Shown one piece after another: positions 1-8,470 of a stretch of 45,215 nucleotides of DNA (positions are counted from its first letter, which is position 1; every line of letters begins with the position of its first letter). The stretch is from JAPWJZ01 sp038247245 (GTDB taxonomy: Bacteria > Pseudomonadota > Alphaproteobacteria > Micavibrionales > UBA2020). A program made the translations under genes and the position numbers. The DNA lies in the NCBI GenBank assembly GCA_038247245.1, contig JBBRVE010000016.1, positions 1 through 45,215 on the forward strand, written 5' to 3'. The notes beneath the pieces were generated by a model. The model was not told where the DNA came from. It was given only the letters and a program-made list of their open reading frames with translations, and ran no database searches.

Positions 1-1
1 C

Positions 2-541
2 ACGGGCATCGGCGGGTTGATCGGCGGGGGCGCGTTTGGCGCCATCGCGGCCAGCACAGCGGCAACGACCCTCATGGGTGGCATCGCAGGCGCGGTGGCG
101 GGCGCGGTGGCGGGCGCGGCACTCGGCATTATCGCAGGGCCCTTTGTCGGCGCTGCAGCGGTCGGCTTCGGCGCGCTGGTGGTGGGGTCCGTCATCGGCA
201 TCGTGCCGGGCGTGATCGCAGGCACGGCGAAAATGCTGAAACATGTTTTCTCGAAAAAACCGGACGCGCCGGCAACATCCGCGCCCGCGAATGACGACAG
301 AGAGCTGGCGGATGTGCTGCCCGCGCGCATCATCCTGCGCAACCCCAAAACGGCGGCGGAAATGATGCAGTCGTTCTCGACCCTGCAAAGTGAAGAACGC
401 AAGGCGTTCGAGACGATCATGATGGAACATCTGCGTCCCGCGTTCGAGGCGGCAGCCGCCGTCGCGCTGCCCAAGGACACCACACCTGCCTTTGAAAACA
501 AAGGCGCGGCATTCGGCAAGATCGGCAAGCTGGCGGTCTGA
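2..541 (+). CDS. Ala/Gly-rich membrane protein, 5' truncated by window edge
   Basis: The reading frame is open from the first bases, so the true start lies outside the window. The first 75 or so visible residues are almost entirely Gly, Ala, Ile and Val with GxxxG spacing (for example AGAVAGAVAGAALG), which suggests two or three packed membrane helices of glycine-zipper type. A cytosolic-looking domain of about 95 residues follows, beginning with a KKPDAPATSAP linker and rich in Glu and Ala. The last residues, GAAFGKIGKLAV, resemble the tail of the ankyrin protein at the other end of the window (TASFGKAGIT) and weakly match a tail shared by several proteins here. It converges on the next gene with no gap. 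I do not recognise the family. Confidence 0.7.
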   Translation, partial: TGIGGLIGGGAFGAIAASTAATTLMGGIAGAVAGAVAGAALGIIAGPFVGAAAVGFGALVVGSVIGIVPGVIAGTAKMLKHVFSKKPDAPATSAPANDDRELADVLPARIILRNPKTAAEMMQSFSTLQSEERKAFETIMMEHLRPAFEAAAAVALPKDTTPAFENKGAAFGKIGKLAV

Positions 542-1300
542 TTACTTGATGGTGCCCAGCCGCTCGCGCGGGGGCAGGAAGATGGCAAGCCATAGCGCGG
601 CCGCCGCCGCAATCACCGTGAAGCCCAGCGAAAACAGCGCGGCCGATTGAACGCGGATATCGGCAACCGCCGCGATCTGGTCGAAATCGGCCAGCATATG
701 CGGGCCTTTCATCTGCGCATCGGCATCGCGCGCGGTATCGACCGCAAACGCGCCCCAGGCCAGCAGCATGTTGCGCCCCATCACATACATGCCAAAAATC
801 ATGTTCGCGTATTGCTCCGGCCAGCCGCTCATTTTCTCCGCCCGCGCGGCGCGCAGGATGCAGAACACGGCCAGCAGCACCTCCGCCCCCATGCCCATGA
901 AATTGCACACCGCCTCGTGACGGTAATTGAAGGCGAGGATCAGGTGCAACCCCGTGATGATGGATACAATCGCGGCGAACCAGTATTTGCGCTTGCCCAT
1001 GCCCCAGCAAAATACCGCCGTGGCGACGCCGTAAAAGGCGAACAGCAGCCAGATATTGCGGTCGAACGGATAAATCACGCCGCCGCCCTGCATCAAATCC
1101 AGCGCGGGCAGGGTCGGGTACCCGAAACTGAGCCTGAAAACAACATGCCCGATTTCGTGAAAAAACACCGCGATATAATCCAGCCCCAAGGCGGGAATGT
1201 GCAGCAGCGCATCAAACGGCACGGCAAAGCCGAACAGTTTTCCGGCGGCGGGCAGCAGGAACATGCCGGATAAAAACAGGCTGACCAGCAACAGGCGCAT
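542..1300 (-). CDS. polytopic membrane protein with HEIGH motif, M50-like, paralog 1
   Basis: A protein of 252 residues with about six hydrophobic segments. HEIGH at residues 48-52 lies at the end of a hydrophobic stretch, as in site-2-type (M50) intramembrane zinc proteases, and is followed by PTLPALDLMQGGGVIYP. The upstream paralog has the same layout: HExGH, then P-A-L-P-x-x-D, then GGGVxY. The ATG at 1300 was chosen over an upstream GTG because AGGGG sits at a suitable distance and the N-terminus (MRLLLVSLFL) then aligns with the paralog. It starts one base after the stop of the upstream gene, so the two are one transcription unit and probably a tandem duplication. I cannot locate the second M50 ligand motif (NxxPxxxxDG type) with confidence, so catalysis is unproven. 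Confidence 0.75.
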   Translation of the reverse strand: MRLLLVSLFLSGMFLLPAAGKLFGFAVPFDALLHIPALGLDYIAVFFHEIGHVVFRLSFGYPTLPALDLMQGGGVIYPFDRNIWLLFAFYGVATAVFCWGMGKRKYWFAAIVSIITGLHLILAFNYRHEAVCNFMGMGAEVLLAVFCILRAARAEKMSGWPEQYANMIFGMYVMGRNMLLAWGAFAVDTARDADAQMKGPHMLADFDQIAAVADIRVQSAALFSLGFTVIAAAAALWLAIFLPPRERLGTIK

Positions 1301-1301
1301 G

Positions 1302-2114
1302 CTACACACCCCTGCGTCGGGCGATATAGACGATCGTCAGCGTGATGGCGACGGCAAAGACGGCCAGCATGAACCACGCCGCCCCCTCCATCGGCAACCC
1401 CAGTTCGTGCGCGAATTTATCAAGGTCGGCGGAACCGGGTGTGCCCTTTTGCATCCCGTAACTCATGCGCCGCGCATTCACGAAAATCAGCGCCAGCGGC
1501 AGCATGATAACACGCCCCATCAAATGCAGGCCGAAGATCATGGTGATGTAACGCTCGCAAATGGGCAGCGGGTTGACGGTGCGCGTGGCGCGCGCAATGC
1601 ACCAGCAGCAGGTCGCAATCTCCATCCCGTGGCCTGCGAAAATCGCCAGCGGGTAATCATAGCCTGTCGCCAGCAACCCGATATGCAGCGCGGCAAACAC
1701 GCCCAGCAGCGCGAGCCCACGCCACATTTTTTTTTGCGCCAGCAGCCCCGCGCCCGCCGCCATCAGCACATAAATAAAGGCCAGCACCGCATTACTGCGC
1801 CCGATGCTGTATGTCACGCCGCCGCCATGCACGGCGTCCATCACCGGCAGCGCGGGGGTGCCGAACAGCCAATAGGCCAGCGCATGGCCGGGTTCGTGGA
1901 ATGTCACGGTCATGTAGTGGAAACATTCCGACAGCGGATACAACAGCAGGAAAAGGGGAAAGGGCAGCAGCCCCTTGTGCATATGCACAAGCGGGAAACC
2001 CGGCAGGCTGAAATCGAACACAACCGGCGTCTCGATATGGCCCGTGAATTGCACCGCCGTAAATGACAGCAGGCTGATGATCGCGATAAAAAGACTGCTG
2101 ATATAAAAACGCAT
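1302..2114 (-). CDS. polytopic membrane protein with HEPGH motif, M50-like, paralog 2
   Basis: A protein of 270 residues with several hydrophobic helices. HEPGH is at residues 73-77, followed by GTPALPVMDAVHGGGVTYS, matching the neighbouring paralog. The ATG at 2114 (MRFYISSLFI) is preferred because it aligns with the paralog N-terminus; an in-frame ATG at 2129 would add five residues, and neither has a strong ribosome-binding site. The shared core suggests one zinc-binding fold duplicated in tandem, with the two genes free to diverge in substrate or to form a heterodimer. HEPGH is unusual because proline lies inside the helix that normally carries HExxH, so this copy may be altered or inactive. 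Confidence 0.72.
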   Translation of the reverse strand: MRFYISSLFIAIISLLSFTAVQFTGHIETPVVFDFSLPGFPLVHMHKGLLPFPLFLLLYPLSECFHYMTVTFHEPGHALAYWLFGTPALPVMDAVHGGGVTYSIGRSNAVLAFIYVLMAAGAGLLAQKKMWRGLALLGVFAALHIGLLATGYDYPLAIFAGHGMEIATCCWCIARATRTVNPLPICERYITMIFGLHLMGRVIMLPLALIFVNARRMSYGMQKGTPGSADLDKFAHELGLPMEGAAWFMLAVFAVAITLTIVYIARRRGV

Positions 2115-2162
2115 GCATCGAGCATTCATGATCGGGCGCGGTTTGTAAAGGCTTGGCGTTGT

Positions 2163-3443
2163 TTAGGGCAGGCGGCCTGCAAGGCGTTGGGCAAACCGGG
2201 CGGCTTCGAACCGCTGCCTTACGATCAGGGCGTCGTTATTCGCCTGCATTTCGTCAATACGGCGGCTTTGCGCGTTATACTGCGCGGTCAGCGGCGTCAG
2301 GACGGTGTCGATGGCATTGGCATTTATGCCCGTGGCATTGGCATTAATGCCCGTGGCATTGGCATTAATGCCCGTGGCATTGGCATTAATGCCCGTGGCA
2401 TTGGCATTAATGCCCGTGGCATCGTTATTGGCGCGGCGCGAATAGGTATAGGTAAGCGTCTGCAGACTGACCGCCGGATTGTTCAGCGATGTGGGCGCCT
2501 TGACATTGAAACTGGTACCGCCGAAATGGCGCAGGTAAACCTCGAATTCATGCGCGCTGGGCGCGTTGTTGAAATCGCGGCGCAGGGATAGCAGGTTCTC
2601 GCGGATACGCATGGTGTCGTGCGTGTCGTCTGCCCGCTCGATACGGGCGGAAAAATTCTCCATCTTGCGCGTGACCGTGTCCAGATGGCGCGGATTGTAA
2701 CCATTCAGAAACCCGAAGGCGTTTTCAACAGCCTCCACGCGGTATTCGGCCGGCGTTAATCCATCCGCGCTGGAAAATTCACGGCGCAGAATGGTTACGA
2801 TCTGGCGTTCCCGCTGCGCGGTACCGAAATTGACATTCTCCAGGCCCAAGCGCTGATGGCGGTCGGCGGTGAAATAGGTGGAAAAGGCGCGCGCATCCGC
2901 CTCCAGAAAACGGCGCAGGGTGAAACGCTGTTCGGGGCTTAAATGCCGCGCCTCCATGCTGCCGTAATGCAGTTCATGCTGCTGCCAGCCGTGGCGCACT
3001 TCATGGGCAAGGTATATCACCTGTTCTTCAGCGCTTAAATTGGGGCGTATGATGATGCGGTTCTGGTCAGGCTGGAACGCGGCATAGCTGTCCGGCTGGT
3101 CGGGCTCGTAAACAATCGCGATGCCTTTTTCATGCATGAAGCCCAGCAGCTGGCGGCCGAGCGGCGTGCGCCCGAAATCCGCCTCCAGCTGCGCGATGGT
3201 TTGGGTTTGCGCCATCAGCTGCGTGACAGGCGCGGGGGCGGGCGTCACCGGCACCTGGTCGGATCTTACGGGCAAGCTCATGGCGGAGACCGCCAGCAAC
3301 AGCAGGATTGTCTTGCGGGATACCTGACTGAAGAAACCGCGCGGCTTTTTTGGTTTCGCCTTTTGCGCCAGCACAAAACGCATCGCATCGGCTTTGGCGT
3401 CCGGCGGCGTTGCGTTCAGCGGGTTTGGCGCGTGTGGCGGCAT
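2163..3443 (-). CDS. exported metallopeptidase-like protein (HEVRH, DUF6782-like) with heptapeptide repeats
   Basis: A protein of 426 residues. A basic N-region precedes a hydrophobic segment (about 44-58, ending AMSLPVRS), consistent with export. The zinc-binding helix HEVRH is at 147-151 and EADARAF at 181-187 probably gives the third ligand. The same HE(V/L/I)(R/M)H plus EA(D/A) pairing recurs in three other proteins of this window and resembles the putative metallopeptidase family DUF6782. Residues 343-377 are five perfect copies of TGINANA, encoded by a 21-bp minisatellite. The C-terminus is charged and coiled-coil-like. The ATG at 3443 has AAGGA just upstream and a near-consensus promoter at 3472-3500. 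The likely role is cell-envelope proteolysis; the substrate is unknown. Confidence 0.75.
   Translation of the reverse strand: MPPHAPNPLNATPPDAKADAMRFVLAQKAKPKKPRGFFSQVSRKTILLLLAVSAMSLPVRSDQVPVTPAPAPVTQLMAQTQTIAQLEADFGRTPLGRQLLGFMHEKGIAIVYEPDQPDSYAAFQPDQNRIIIRPNLSAEEQVIYLAHEVRHGWQQHELHYGSMEARHLSPEQRFTLRRFLEADARAFSTYFTADRHQRLGLENVNFGTAQRERQIVTILRREFSSADGLTPAEYRVEAVENAFGFLNGYNPRHLDTVTRKMENFSARIERADDTHDTMRIRENLLSLRRDFNNAPSAHEFEVYLRHFGGTSFNVKAPTSLNNPAVSLQTLTYTYSRRANNDATGINANATGINANATGINANATGINANATGINANAIDTVLTPLTAQYNAQSRRIDEMQANNDALIVRQRFEAARFAQRLAGRLP
2313..2417 (-). repeat. five tandem 21-bp repeats inside the metallopeptidase gene
   Basis: The 21-bp unit ggcattggcattaatgcccg(t) repeats five times head to tail; only the first copy differs visibly (ttt for tta). 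A partial sixth copy (ggcat) follows. The unit is in frame and encodes TGINANA, so copy-number change would lengthen or shorten the protein without a frameshift. This is a coding minisatellite. Confidence 0.97.
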
Positions 3444-3471
3444 TCCATGTCCTTCAAATAACAGGACTTAT

Positions 3472-3500
3472 ATTATATGGAAAATATAAGAATATATCAA
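3472..3500 (-). promoter_or_regulatory. sigma-70-type promoter for the HEVRH metallopeptidase gene
   Basis: On the minus strand TTGATA (3500-3495), a 17-bp spacer and a perfect TATAAT (3477-3472) lie about 30 bases upstream of the ATG at 3443. The region is AT-rich compared with the genes around it. Confidence 0.65.
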
Positions 3501-3543
3501 CAGTAAATCTCGGTACTTAAGTAACTGCAAAGTAATGAAAACT

Positions 3544-4611
3544 TCAGCCCCAAGGCCTGGCGGGTGACTGCGGCGGCCGGCCATCCTGCCAAGGGGATTC
3601 GGGCGCACGGCGCAACGATATGGTGAGGTCGGGGATAGCGGCACCGGTCGTGCGGGATATCACCGCGATGCGGTCTTCGATTTTCGGGTGGGTTGCGAAC
3701 AGGCCCATAAAGGCGTGGCTGTTTTCAATGCACATCTGCTGCACATCATCCGGCATGCCCTGTACTTTATCCTGTCCCGAAATACGCATCAGCGCGCGCA
3801 TCATGGCTTCGGGATTTTTGGTCAGCTCCACCGAGCCCGCATCCGCCAGATATTCGCGGCGGCGCGACAACGCAAAACGTATGACGATGGCGAACACGTA
3901 ACCGACGGCAAGGATCGCAAGGCCAATCAGCATTACACCCGTCGTGCCGCCGCTCTCGCGGTTGTTCGACCGGCGCGCGTAATAATTCGGACGGCTGCCG
4001 TGGATCATCGTACGGAAAACCATTTCGCACAGGAAGCTGATCATGCCGACAAAGATCACGGAAATGATCAGCAAACGCACGTCGCGATTGCGTATGTGCG
4101 ACAATTCATGGGCGATCACGGCCTCCAGCTCGTCATCCTGCAAACGCTCTATGATGCCGCGCGTGAGGACGATTTTATAACTTTTGTCGTCGATGCCGGT
4201 GGCGAAGGCGTTCAGCGCTGGGCTGTCGATAATTTCGAATTTCGGCATCGGAATGCCGCGCGATATGCACAGGTTTTCCAGCATGTTGTAAATTTTCGGC
4301 ATCTGGTCGCGTGTGATCGGCACGGAACCTGTCGCCGCCCGCATCATGCTGCCGTGGAAAAAATACGCGATCACAAACCACGCGCCCGCCGCCAGCACCG
4401 CCCAATGACCGTATTGCATGATGCCCGATACGGCCGCGTTCCAGCCGCGCAGGCCGTCCATGCTGCCCGGCTGCGATCCTGAAAAAGCGCCCAGCGCGCC
4501 AAAGAACGCGCCCATCATCAACAGCAGCAGCACGGGAAAACCCATCAATAGCAGCACGGATTTCAGCTGGTTGCTCCAGACATGTCCGGCAAAGCCCTCA
4601 GTCGCCAGCAT
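3544..4611 (-). CDS. M48-family membrane zinc metalloprotease, HtpX-like
   Basis: A protein of 355 residues. Two hydrophobic segments (about 17-40 and 70-88) precede the catalytic domain. HELSH at 168-172 supplies the zinc-binding histidines and catalytic glutamate. The third ligand is the glutamate of RREYLADA (251-258), a signature of the M48/HtpX group. Two more hydrophobic segments lie at about 180-198 and 224-246. The active site should face the cytoplasm, degrading damaged membrane proteins. It is longer than typical HtpX (about 290 residues), mostly through an N-terminal extension and a proline-rich tail. lemA lies upstream on the same strand, a pairing often seen for LemA and M48 proteases. 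The ATG at 4611 follows a run of G at suitable spacing. Confidence 0.9.
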   Translation of the reverse strand: MLATEGFAGHVWSNQLKSVLLLMGFPVLLLLMMGAFFGALGAFSGSQPGSMDGLRGWNAAVSGIMQYGHWAVLAAGAWFVIAYFFHGSMMRAATGSVPITRDQMPKIYNMLENLCISRGIPMPKFEIIDSPALNAFATGIDDKSYKIVLTRGIIERLQDDELEAVIAHELSHIRNRDVRLLIISVIFVGMISFLCEMVFRTMIHGSRPNYYARRSNNRESGGTTGVMLIGLAILAVGYVFAIVIRFALSRRREYLADAGSVELTKNPEAMMRALMRISGQDKVQGMPDDVQQMCIENSHAFMGLFATHPKIEDRIAVISRTTGAAIPDLTISLRRAPESPWQDGRPPQSPARPWG

Positions 4612-4646
4612 GATGATTTCCCCCCGAGTCCCTTGAATTTCCGCCT

Positions 4647-4675
4647 ATTCTAGAGTTATGGCGGCACGGGTTCAA
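4647..4675 (-). promoter_or_regulatory. sigma-70-type promoter for the M48 protease gene
   Basis: On the minus strand TTGAAC (4675-4670), a 17-bp spacer and TAGAAT (4652-4647) lie about 35 bases upstream of the ATG at 4611. Confidence 0.55.
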
Positions 4676-4988
4676 GGCAAGCAGGGGGTACTGCAAAACC
4701 CTGATCTATCTGCATATTTGCATTTATTTCGCGGTTTATATTGATTTGTGCGCTGCAATATTCCATATTTTAATTTCCGTTGGGCACCGCTACCGCCGCA
4801 ACGCCAAGGTGCCCGTGCTTTTCACGCTTTAAAAGATTTCCACTTTTCACGGGCGGCCAGACCAGACACACGACTTTGAAAAAAAGCCGCGCTCGATGGG
4901 ACGGCGGCCTGTGCGTATTGCGACGATGTGGTCCTGACCAAACCCAAGACCCCGTCTGAATGGGGCCTTATACGAAAGAAAACTGACC
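4676..4988. other. intergenic region between divergent genes
   Basis: AT-rich in its left half. A weak plus-strand promoter candidate (TTGATT at 4741, 17 bp, CATATT at 4764) lies far upstream of the small gene at 4989. The right half includes a CCCC...GGGG inverted repeat near 4950-4966 that could form a leader hairpin. I see no convincing gene. Confidence 0.4.
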
Positions 4989-5306
4989 ATGAAAAACCGA
5001 CTGACAGACGACCACGATATTTTCGCAGCAGCCCTTCCCGATATGCGCGCGCATTTCGAAACCGCCGCACAATCGCCCAGCGAATATGCCTTCCTGCACC
5101 GCGCAATCGCAGAAGACCTGCGTTCGGCGGAAAAGCACATCGCGTTGAACGGTGTGGAAGCCAGCGCAAGCCAGATCAACAACGCGCGCGCCAGCATCAT
5201 CGCGATTGCAGAGCAGCCGGAATTTTACGGCGTGATCGCAGGCGATATCGACGTTGCCGCGAAAATCACCAACGCCTACGCGCAAAAACAAAAACTGGGT
5301 ATGTAA
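4989..5306 (+). CDS. small helical cytosolic protein, unknown function
   Basis: A protein of 105 residues, predicted all-helical, rich in Ala, Glu and Asp, with no membrane segment or cysteine. It lies on the opposite strand between lemA and the M48 protease gene, separating the two. The ribosome-binding site is weak (gaaagaaaactgacc before the ATG), but codon choice looks like that of real genes here and the minus-strand frames over it encode nothing plausible. I do not recognise a family. Its position suggests an insertion into a lemA-protease pair. Confidence 0.6.
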   Translation: MKNRLTDDHDIFAAALPDMRAHFETAAQSPSEYAFLHRAIAEDLRSAEKHIALNGVEASASQINNARASIIAIAEQPEFYGVIAGDIDVAAKITNAYAQKQKLGM

Positions 5307-5344
5307 CTTCTGTTACGACCGAATAAATAACGACCTGTCAGGGA

Positions 5345-5914
5345 TCAGCTGCCGAAGCTTATTTTCGGCGCGTCCTTGACGGCCGCTTTTTCCGCCGCAT
5401 CCAATTCAAAAAACACTTCGTCCTTGAACCCCGTCATCCGCGCGATGATGACGGCGGGGAATTGCTGGATGGCGGTGTTGTATTCGCTGGTCGCGTTGTT
5501 GAAGAAACGGCGCGCCGCCGCGATCTTGTTTTCAATGTCCGACAATTCCGACTGCAGCTGGCGGAAATTCGCATCCGCCTTCAGCTGCGGATAATTTTCG
5601 GCAACCGCCATCAGTTTCATGACAGCCGCGCCCAGCGCCGCTTCGGCGGGCGCGCGTTCCGAAATAGAACCGCCCTGCATGGCGGTTGCGCGCGCCTGTG
5701 TCACGGTTTCCAGCACGCCTTTTTCATGCGCGGCATAACCCTTGACCGTTTCGACCAGGTTCGGCACCAGATCGACGCGCAGTTTCAACTGCACATCAAT
5801 ATCGGAAAACGCGTTCTTGCGCCGCTGTGACAGGGCGACGATACGGTTGTACAGCGAGATAAAAAGAATGACGACCGCGGCGATAACCGTCAGCAAAATC
5901 CACGACGAATCCAT
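5345..5914 (-). CDS. lemA: LemA family protein
   Basis: A protein of 189 residues. One N-terminal membrane helix (about 5-23) is followed by a helical domain with the family hallmark LRVDLVPNLVETVKGYAAHE and then VTQARA. LemA proteins are membrane-anchored helical bundles often encoded next to M48 proteases, and the HtpX-like gene lies downstream on the same strand. The precise biochemical role of the family is unclear. The ATG at 5914 (MDSSWILL) was chosen because AAAGGG lies about seven bases upstream; an upstream start would put a polar segment before the membrane anchor. Confidence 0.93.
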   Translation of the reverse strand: MDSSWILLTVIAAVVILFISLYNRIVALSQRRKNAFSDIDVQLKLRVDLVPNLVETVKGYAAHEKGVLETVTQARATAMQGGSISERAPAEAALGAAVMKLMAVAENYPQLKADANFRQLQSELSDIENKIAAARRFFNNATSEYNTAIQQFPAVIIARMTGFKDEVFFELDAAEKAAVKDAPKISFGS

Positions 5915-5980
5915 GACAAACCCTTTTGTTAAAGAACCTTGCCTTAACATGGGTCAAAAGCGCAGTGAGCGCAAGTATTA

Positions 5981-6499
5981 CTACATTTTCGGCGGAGCCG
6001 GCACGCGCGTCATGCCCTTGGGCGGGGCAAGGCCGTTCGGGATGTGCAGGAACTGTTTAAGCTTTTCGGCGGCTTTTTCGTTCTGTTCCCACAGCATCAT
6101 GTAATCGGCGGGTGTCCAGCAATGCTTGTCCTTCACATCCTGCTTCGCGCCGGCGTCGATCAGCAGTCCGATGACTTCCTTGCGCGACAGCATGCCGCCG
6201 GACACAGCCGCCGAATGCAGCGGCGTCCAGCCCTTGCCGTTATTTTCGGCATTCACATTCGCGCCTGCCTTGATCAGCAATTCGGTGATTTCGGTTTCGC
6301 CCCAATAGGCCGCCTGATGCAGCGGCGTCAAACCGTGATCGTCGGCGATATCGGGATCGGCGCCATCACGTAAAAGTTTTTTGACGTCCTTGATGTTGCC
6401 GCTGCGCACGGCGCGATACAATTTCGTTTCACCCGCACCGTTGCGTTTGTCCACGCCGTTGCCGGAAATCGAATTGAAGAATTTATTAAGACCTAACAT
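5981..6499 (-). CDS. small ankyrin-repeat protein
   Basis: A protein of 172 residues with about four ankyrin repeats. Signatures include GETKLYRAVRSGNIKDVKKL, GLTPLHQAAYWGETEITELL and GWTPLHSAAVSG, with GA(D/N)xNAxx turns. Such repeats form a protein-binding stack. There is no signal peptide or membrane helix. The N-terminus (MLGLNKFFNSIS) resembles that of the large ankyrin protein at 13296 (MKNFFNAFSRMF), hinting at a shared targeting segment. The ATG at 6499 is favoured over 6517 because the promoter at 6522-6550 would start transcription at about 6515. The tail is Pro/Lys-rich (APPKGMTRVPAPPKM). Confidence 0.88.
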   Translation of the reverse strand: MLGLNKFFNSISGNGVDKRNGAGETKLYRAVRSGNIKDVKKLLRDGADPDIADDHGLTPLHQAAYWGETEITELLIKAGANVNAENNGKGWTPLHSAAVSGGMLSRKEVIGLLIDAGAKQDVKDKHCWTPADYMMLWEQNEKAAEKLKQFLHIPNGLAPPKGMTRVPAPPKM

Positions 6500-6521
6500 G
6501 AAACCCTGTCTCCCCATTCCA

Positions 6522-6550
6522 AGAATAGCGTAAGCACCGGTTCACGGCAA
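6522..6550 (-). promoter_or_regulatory. probable promoter of the small ankyrin gene
   Basis: On the minus strand TTGCCG (6550-6545), 17 bp, then TATTCT (6527-6522). The implied transcription start at about 6515 leaves a short leader containing GGGGAG and AGGG before the ATG at 6499. Confidence 0.45.
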
Positions 6551-6637
6551 ATGTCTCCGCAATAAGAGCATAGAAAGACGGTGATTAAATATTCGTTAAT
6601 GTCGCAGCGCAGCAAACAAATGAAACAAAAATTGAAG

Positions 6638-6653
6638 ATTCCGGTAACGGAAT
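6638..6653 (-). terminator. short hairpin terminator after the 576-residue ankyrin gene
   Basis: ATTCCG-gtaa-CGGAAT forms a perfect 6-bp stem with a 4-base loop, four bases beyond the stop codon at 6658. On the minus strand it is followed by cttcaattttt. It is a weak to moderate rho-independent terminator. Confidence 0.45.
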
Positions 6654-6657
6654 TTTA

Positions 6658-8388
6658 CTAGTCGATCATCAGGCCGGTGCGCAGCTGGCGGATCGCAGAC
6701 GGGCTGGTGGTGCGCTTGCCGGTATCTTCGATACGCGGGTAATACGCTGTGTTCATCAGGTTTTCGCGGGCGAAGGCGCGTGCTTCGGGGCTGCCGCTTT
6801 TCTGCGCTCTCTCCTGTAAAGATGCGGGCGCGTTGCCGATGCGGTATCCATCGGCGGCAAGCTTTCTGGCAAATTCTATGCGGTTGAAGACCAGCGCCCA
6901 GGCCATCGCAGCGCCGCCGGTCTCGGGTGAAAATTTTGTCGGGCCGTGCATAAAACGCGGCACCTGCGCCTGCGCATAGGTTCCCAGGATAGTGGTGATG
7001 TTGCCGCTTTGCAGTGAAACGGCATTCGCGAGCACCTCCTTATGTTCGGTGCTGTTCAGTTTCATCATGTCCAGTTTGTGCAGCAGCAATGCCGACACGC
7101 TGATCATCGCCATGAAACTGCCGTCGTCTTTTTTGCGCGAGCCCTCCTGCCTCACCTTTTCCTTGGACATCGCCACGTAAGCATCGATGCGCGCGGGGGT
7201 TTCCTTCGCGTTCGACCACAGCACGATTTCCTCCAGCGCCCCGTAACTGCCATGTGCATAGGCAAGGTCGATGGGCGTTGTCTTTATCGTGCCATCCACC
7301 ACCCTGGCATGCGGGTTAGCCGCCCAGACGACCAGATGATGCACGGCGTTGCGGCTGGCGGGAATTCTGGCTGCGGCGGCAAGCGCGCGGTCGAGCACGC
7401 GCTGCTCGAAATAAATTTCGTCCTGCAGGTATACCATTGCGGCGGTGTTGTTGCCGGCCGCCGCGCGGATGAACACATCGTCCCAGTCATATTTAACGCC
7501 CGACTGGGCAATCGCGCGATAAGCCTTGGCAAGGTTGGGGATGTCCATCTGCGCCAGCTTGATGTTCAGCTGTTCGCGCGCATTCACCGGTGCGCCCTTT
7601 TGCAAGGCGAGGCCGATGCTTTTCAGCGCGTCGTAAAATGATTCATTCAGCACAGCGGCCGGCTTTTCCTGCTCGGGCGCGTCATCCGGCAAAACAGCGG
7701 GTGCTGCAGGGTTCAGCAACGGGTGCGACGGGTCGCGCAGTTTCAGGAAGCGTTTGAAGCCCGTGTTCTTCAGAAATATTTTTTGCGTTTCATCGTTGCC
7801 AAGATCAAACGGGATGCTGCCGGCAACGGTCACAGTGTCAAACGGCGCGTGGTGTTTCAGCAGCGTTGCAACCGCTGCGGGCTTGTTCTGCCATGTCGCG
7901 AAATGCAGCGCTGTCCAGTTGCGCGGGTCGGGGCGGCCGACATTCACCAGCGGATGTGCGGCCAGCACGGCCACCACGTCGTTCTGCCCGTGCGCGGCTG
8001 CCACCATCAATGGCGACAGGCCGTTGGCATTTGTGAAATCCGGCCATGCCGTCGGCTGCGCCAGATATCCGTTCAGCGCCGCGACATTCCCCGCCGCCGC
8101 CGCCGTCATGATCGATGCGGCAAGGCCGCCAGCGGGCAGGCCCTTTAAAAGATCGGGCATGGAAAGAGAGGCGTAATCAAAGGGCGGGGGTTTTTGTTCC
8201 GGCGCAGCGGGTGCGGGCTTTTGCGGGTTGGGCAGCGCCGCCGCAACACCTGCCGACATCGCGGAATGATAAGACGGTGCCACGCCCATCGACGATGCGG
8301 ATTGGTTGAATGCGTCGCGCACCCCTGTATGCGGGGGGTAGAGAGGGCGGGCTGGTAACTGTCGATGCGGGGTATCTTCATCTTGCAT
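6658..8388 (-). CDS. large ankyrin-repeat protein
   Basis: A protein of 576 residues. A proline-rich, disordered N-terminus (about 1-75) is followed by clear ankyrin repeats at about 85-205, such as GLSPLMVAAAHGQNDVVAVL and NWTALHFATWQNKPAAVATL. Further degenerate ankyrin-like helical pairs continue to about 540, including TTPIDLAYAHGSYGALEEIV. No signal peptide or membrane helix is visible, so it is probably a cytosolic scaffold or a secreted effector; I cannot tell which. It has its own promoter (8409-8437) and a hairpin after the stop. The C-terminus (RQLRTGLMID) lacks the aromatic basic tail shared by the operon just upstream. Confidence 0.85.
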   Translation of the reverse strand: MQDEDTPHRQLPARPLYPPHTGVRDAFNQSASSMGVAPSYHSAMSAGVAAALPNPQKPAPAAPEQKPPPFDYASLSMPDLLKGLPAGGLAASIMTAAAAGNVAALNGYLAQPTAWPDFTNANGLSPLMVAAAHGQNDVVAVLAAHPLVNVGRPDPRNWTALHFATWQNKPAAVATLLKHHAPFDTVTVAGSIPFDLGNDETQKIFLKNTGFKRFLKLRDPSHPLLNPAAPAVLPDDAPEQEKPAAVLNESFYDALKSIGLALQKGAPVNAREQLNIKLAQMDIPNLAKAYRAIAQSGVKYDWDDVFIRAAAGNNTAAMVYLQDEIYFEQRVLDRALAAAARIPASRNAVHHLVVWAANPHARVVDGTIKTTPIDLAYAHGSYGALEEIVLWSNAKETPARIDAYVAMSKEKVRQEGSRKKDDGSFMAMISVSALLLHKLDMMKLNSTEHKEVLANAVSLQSGNITTILGTYAQAQVPRFMHGPTKFSPETGGAAMAWALVFNRIEFARKLAADGYRIGNAPASLQERAQKSGSPEARAFARENLMNTAYYPRIEDTGKRTTSPSAIRQLRTGLMID

Positions 8389-8408
8389 GCCGTCTTTGTG
8401 GGTCAGGC

Positions 8409-8437
8409 AAGATAGCTAATAATACGGAAAACGTCAA
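8409..8437 (-). promoter_or_regulatory. sigma-70-type promoter of the 576-residue ankyrin gene
   Basis: On the minus strand TTGACG (8437-8432), 17 bp, then TATCTT (8414-8409), about 20 bases before the ATG at 8388. Confidence 0.55.
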
Positions 8438-8470
8438 TTTTATCAACTAAAGGGCTGTGATTGCTGGATA

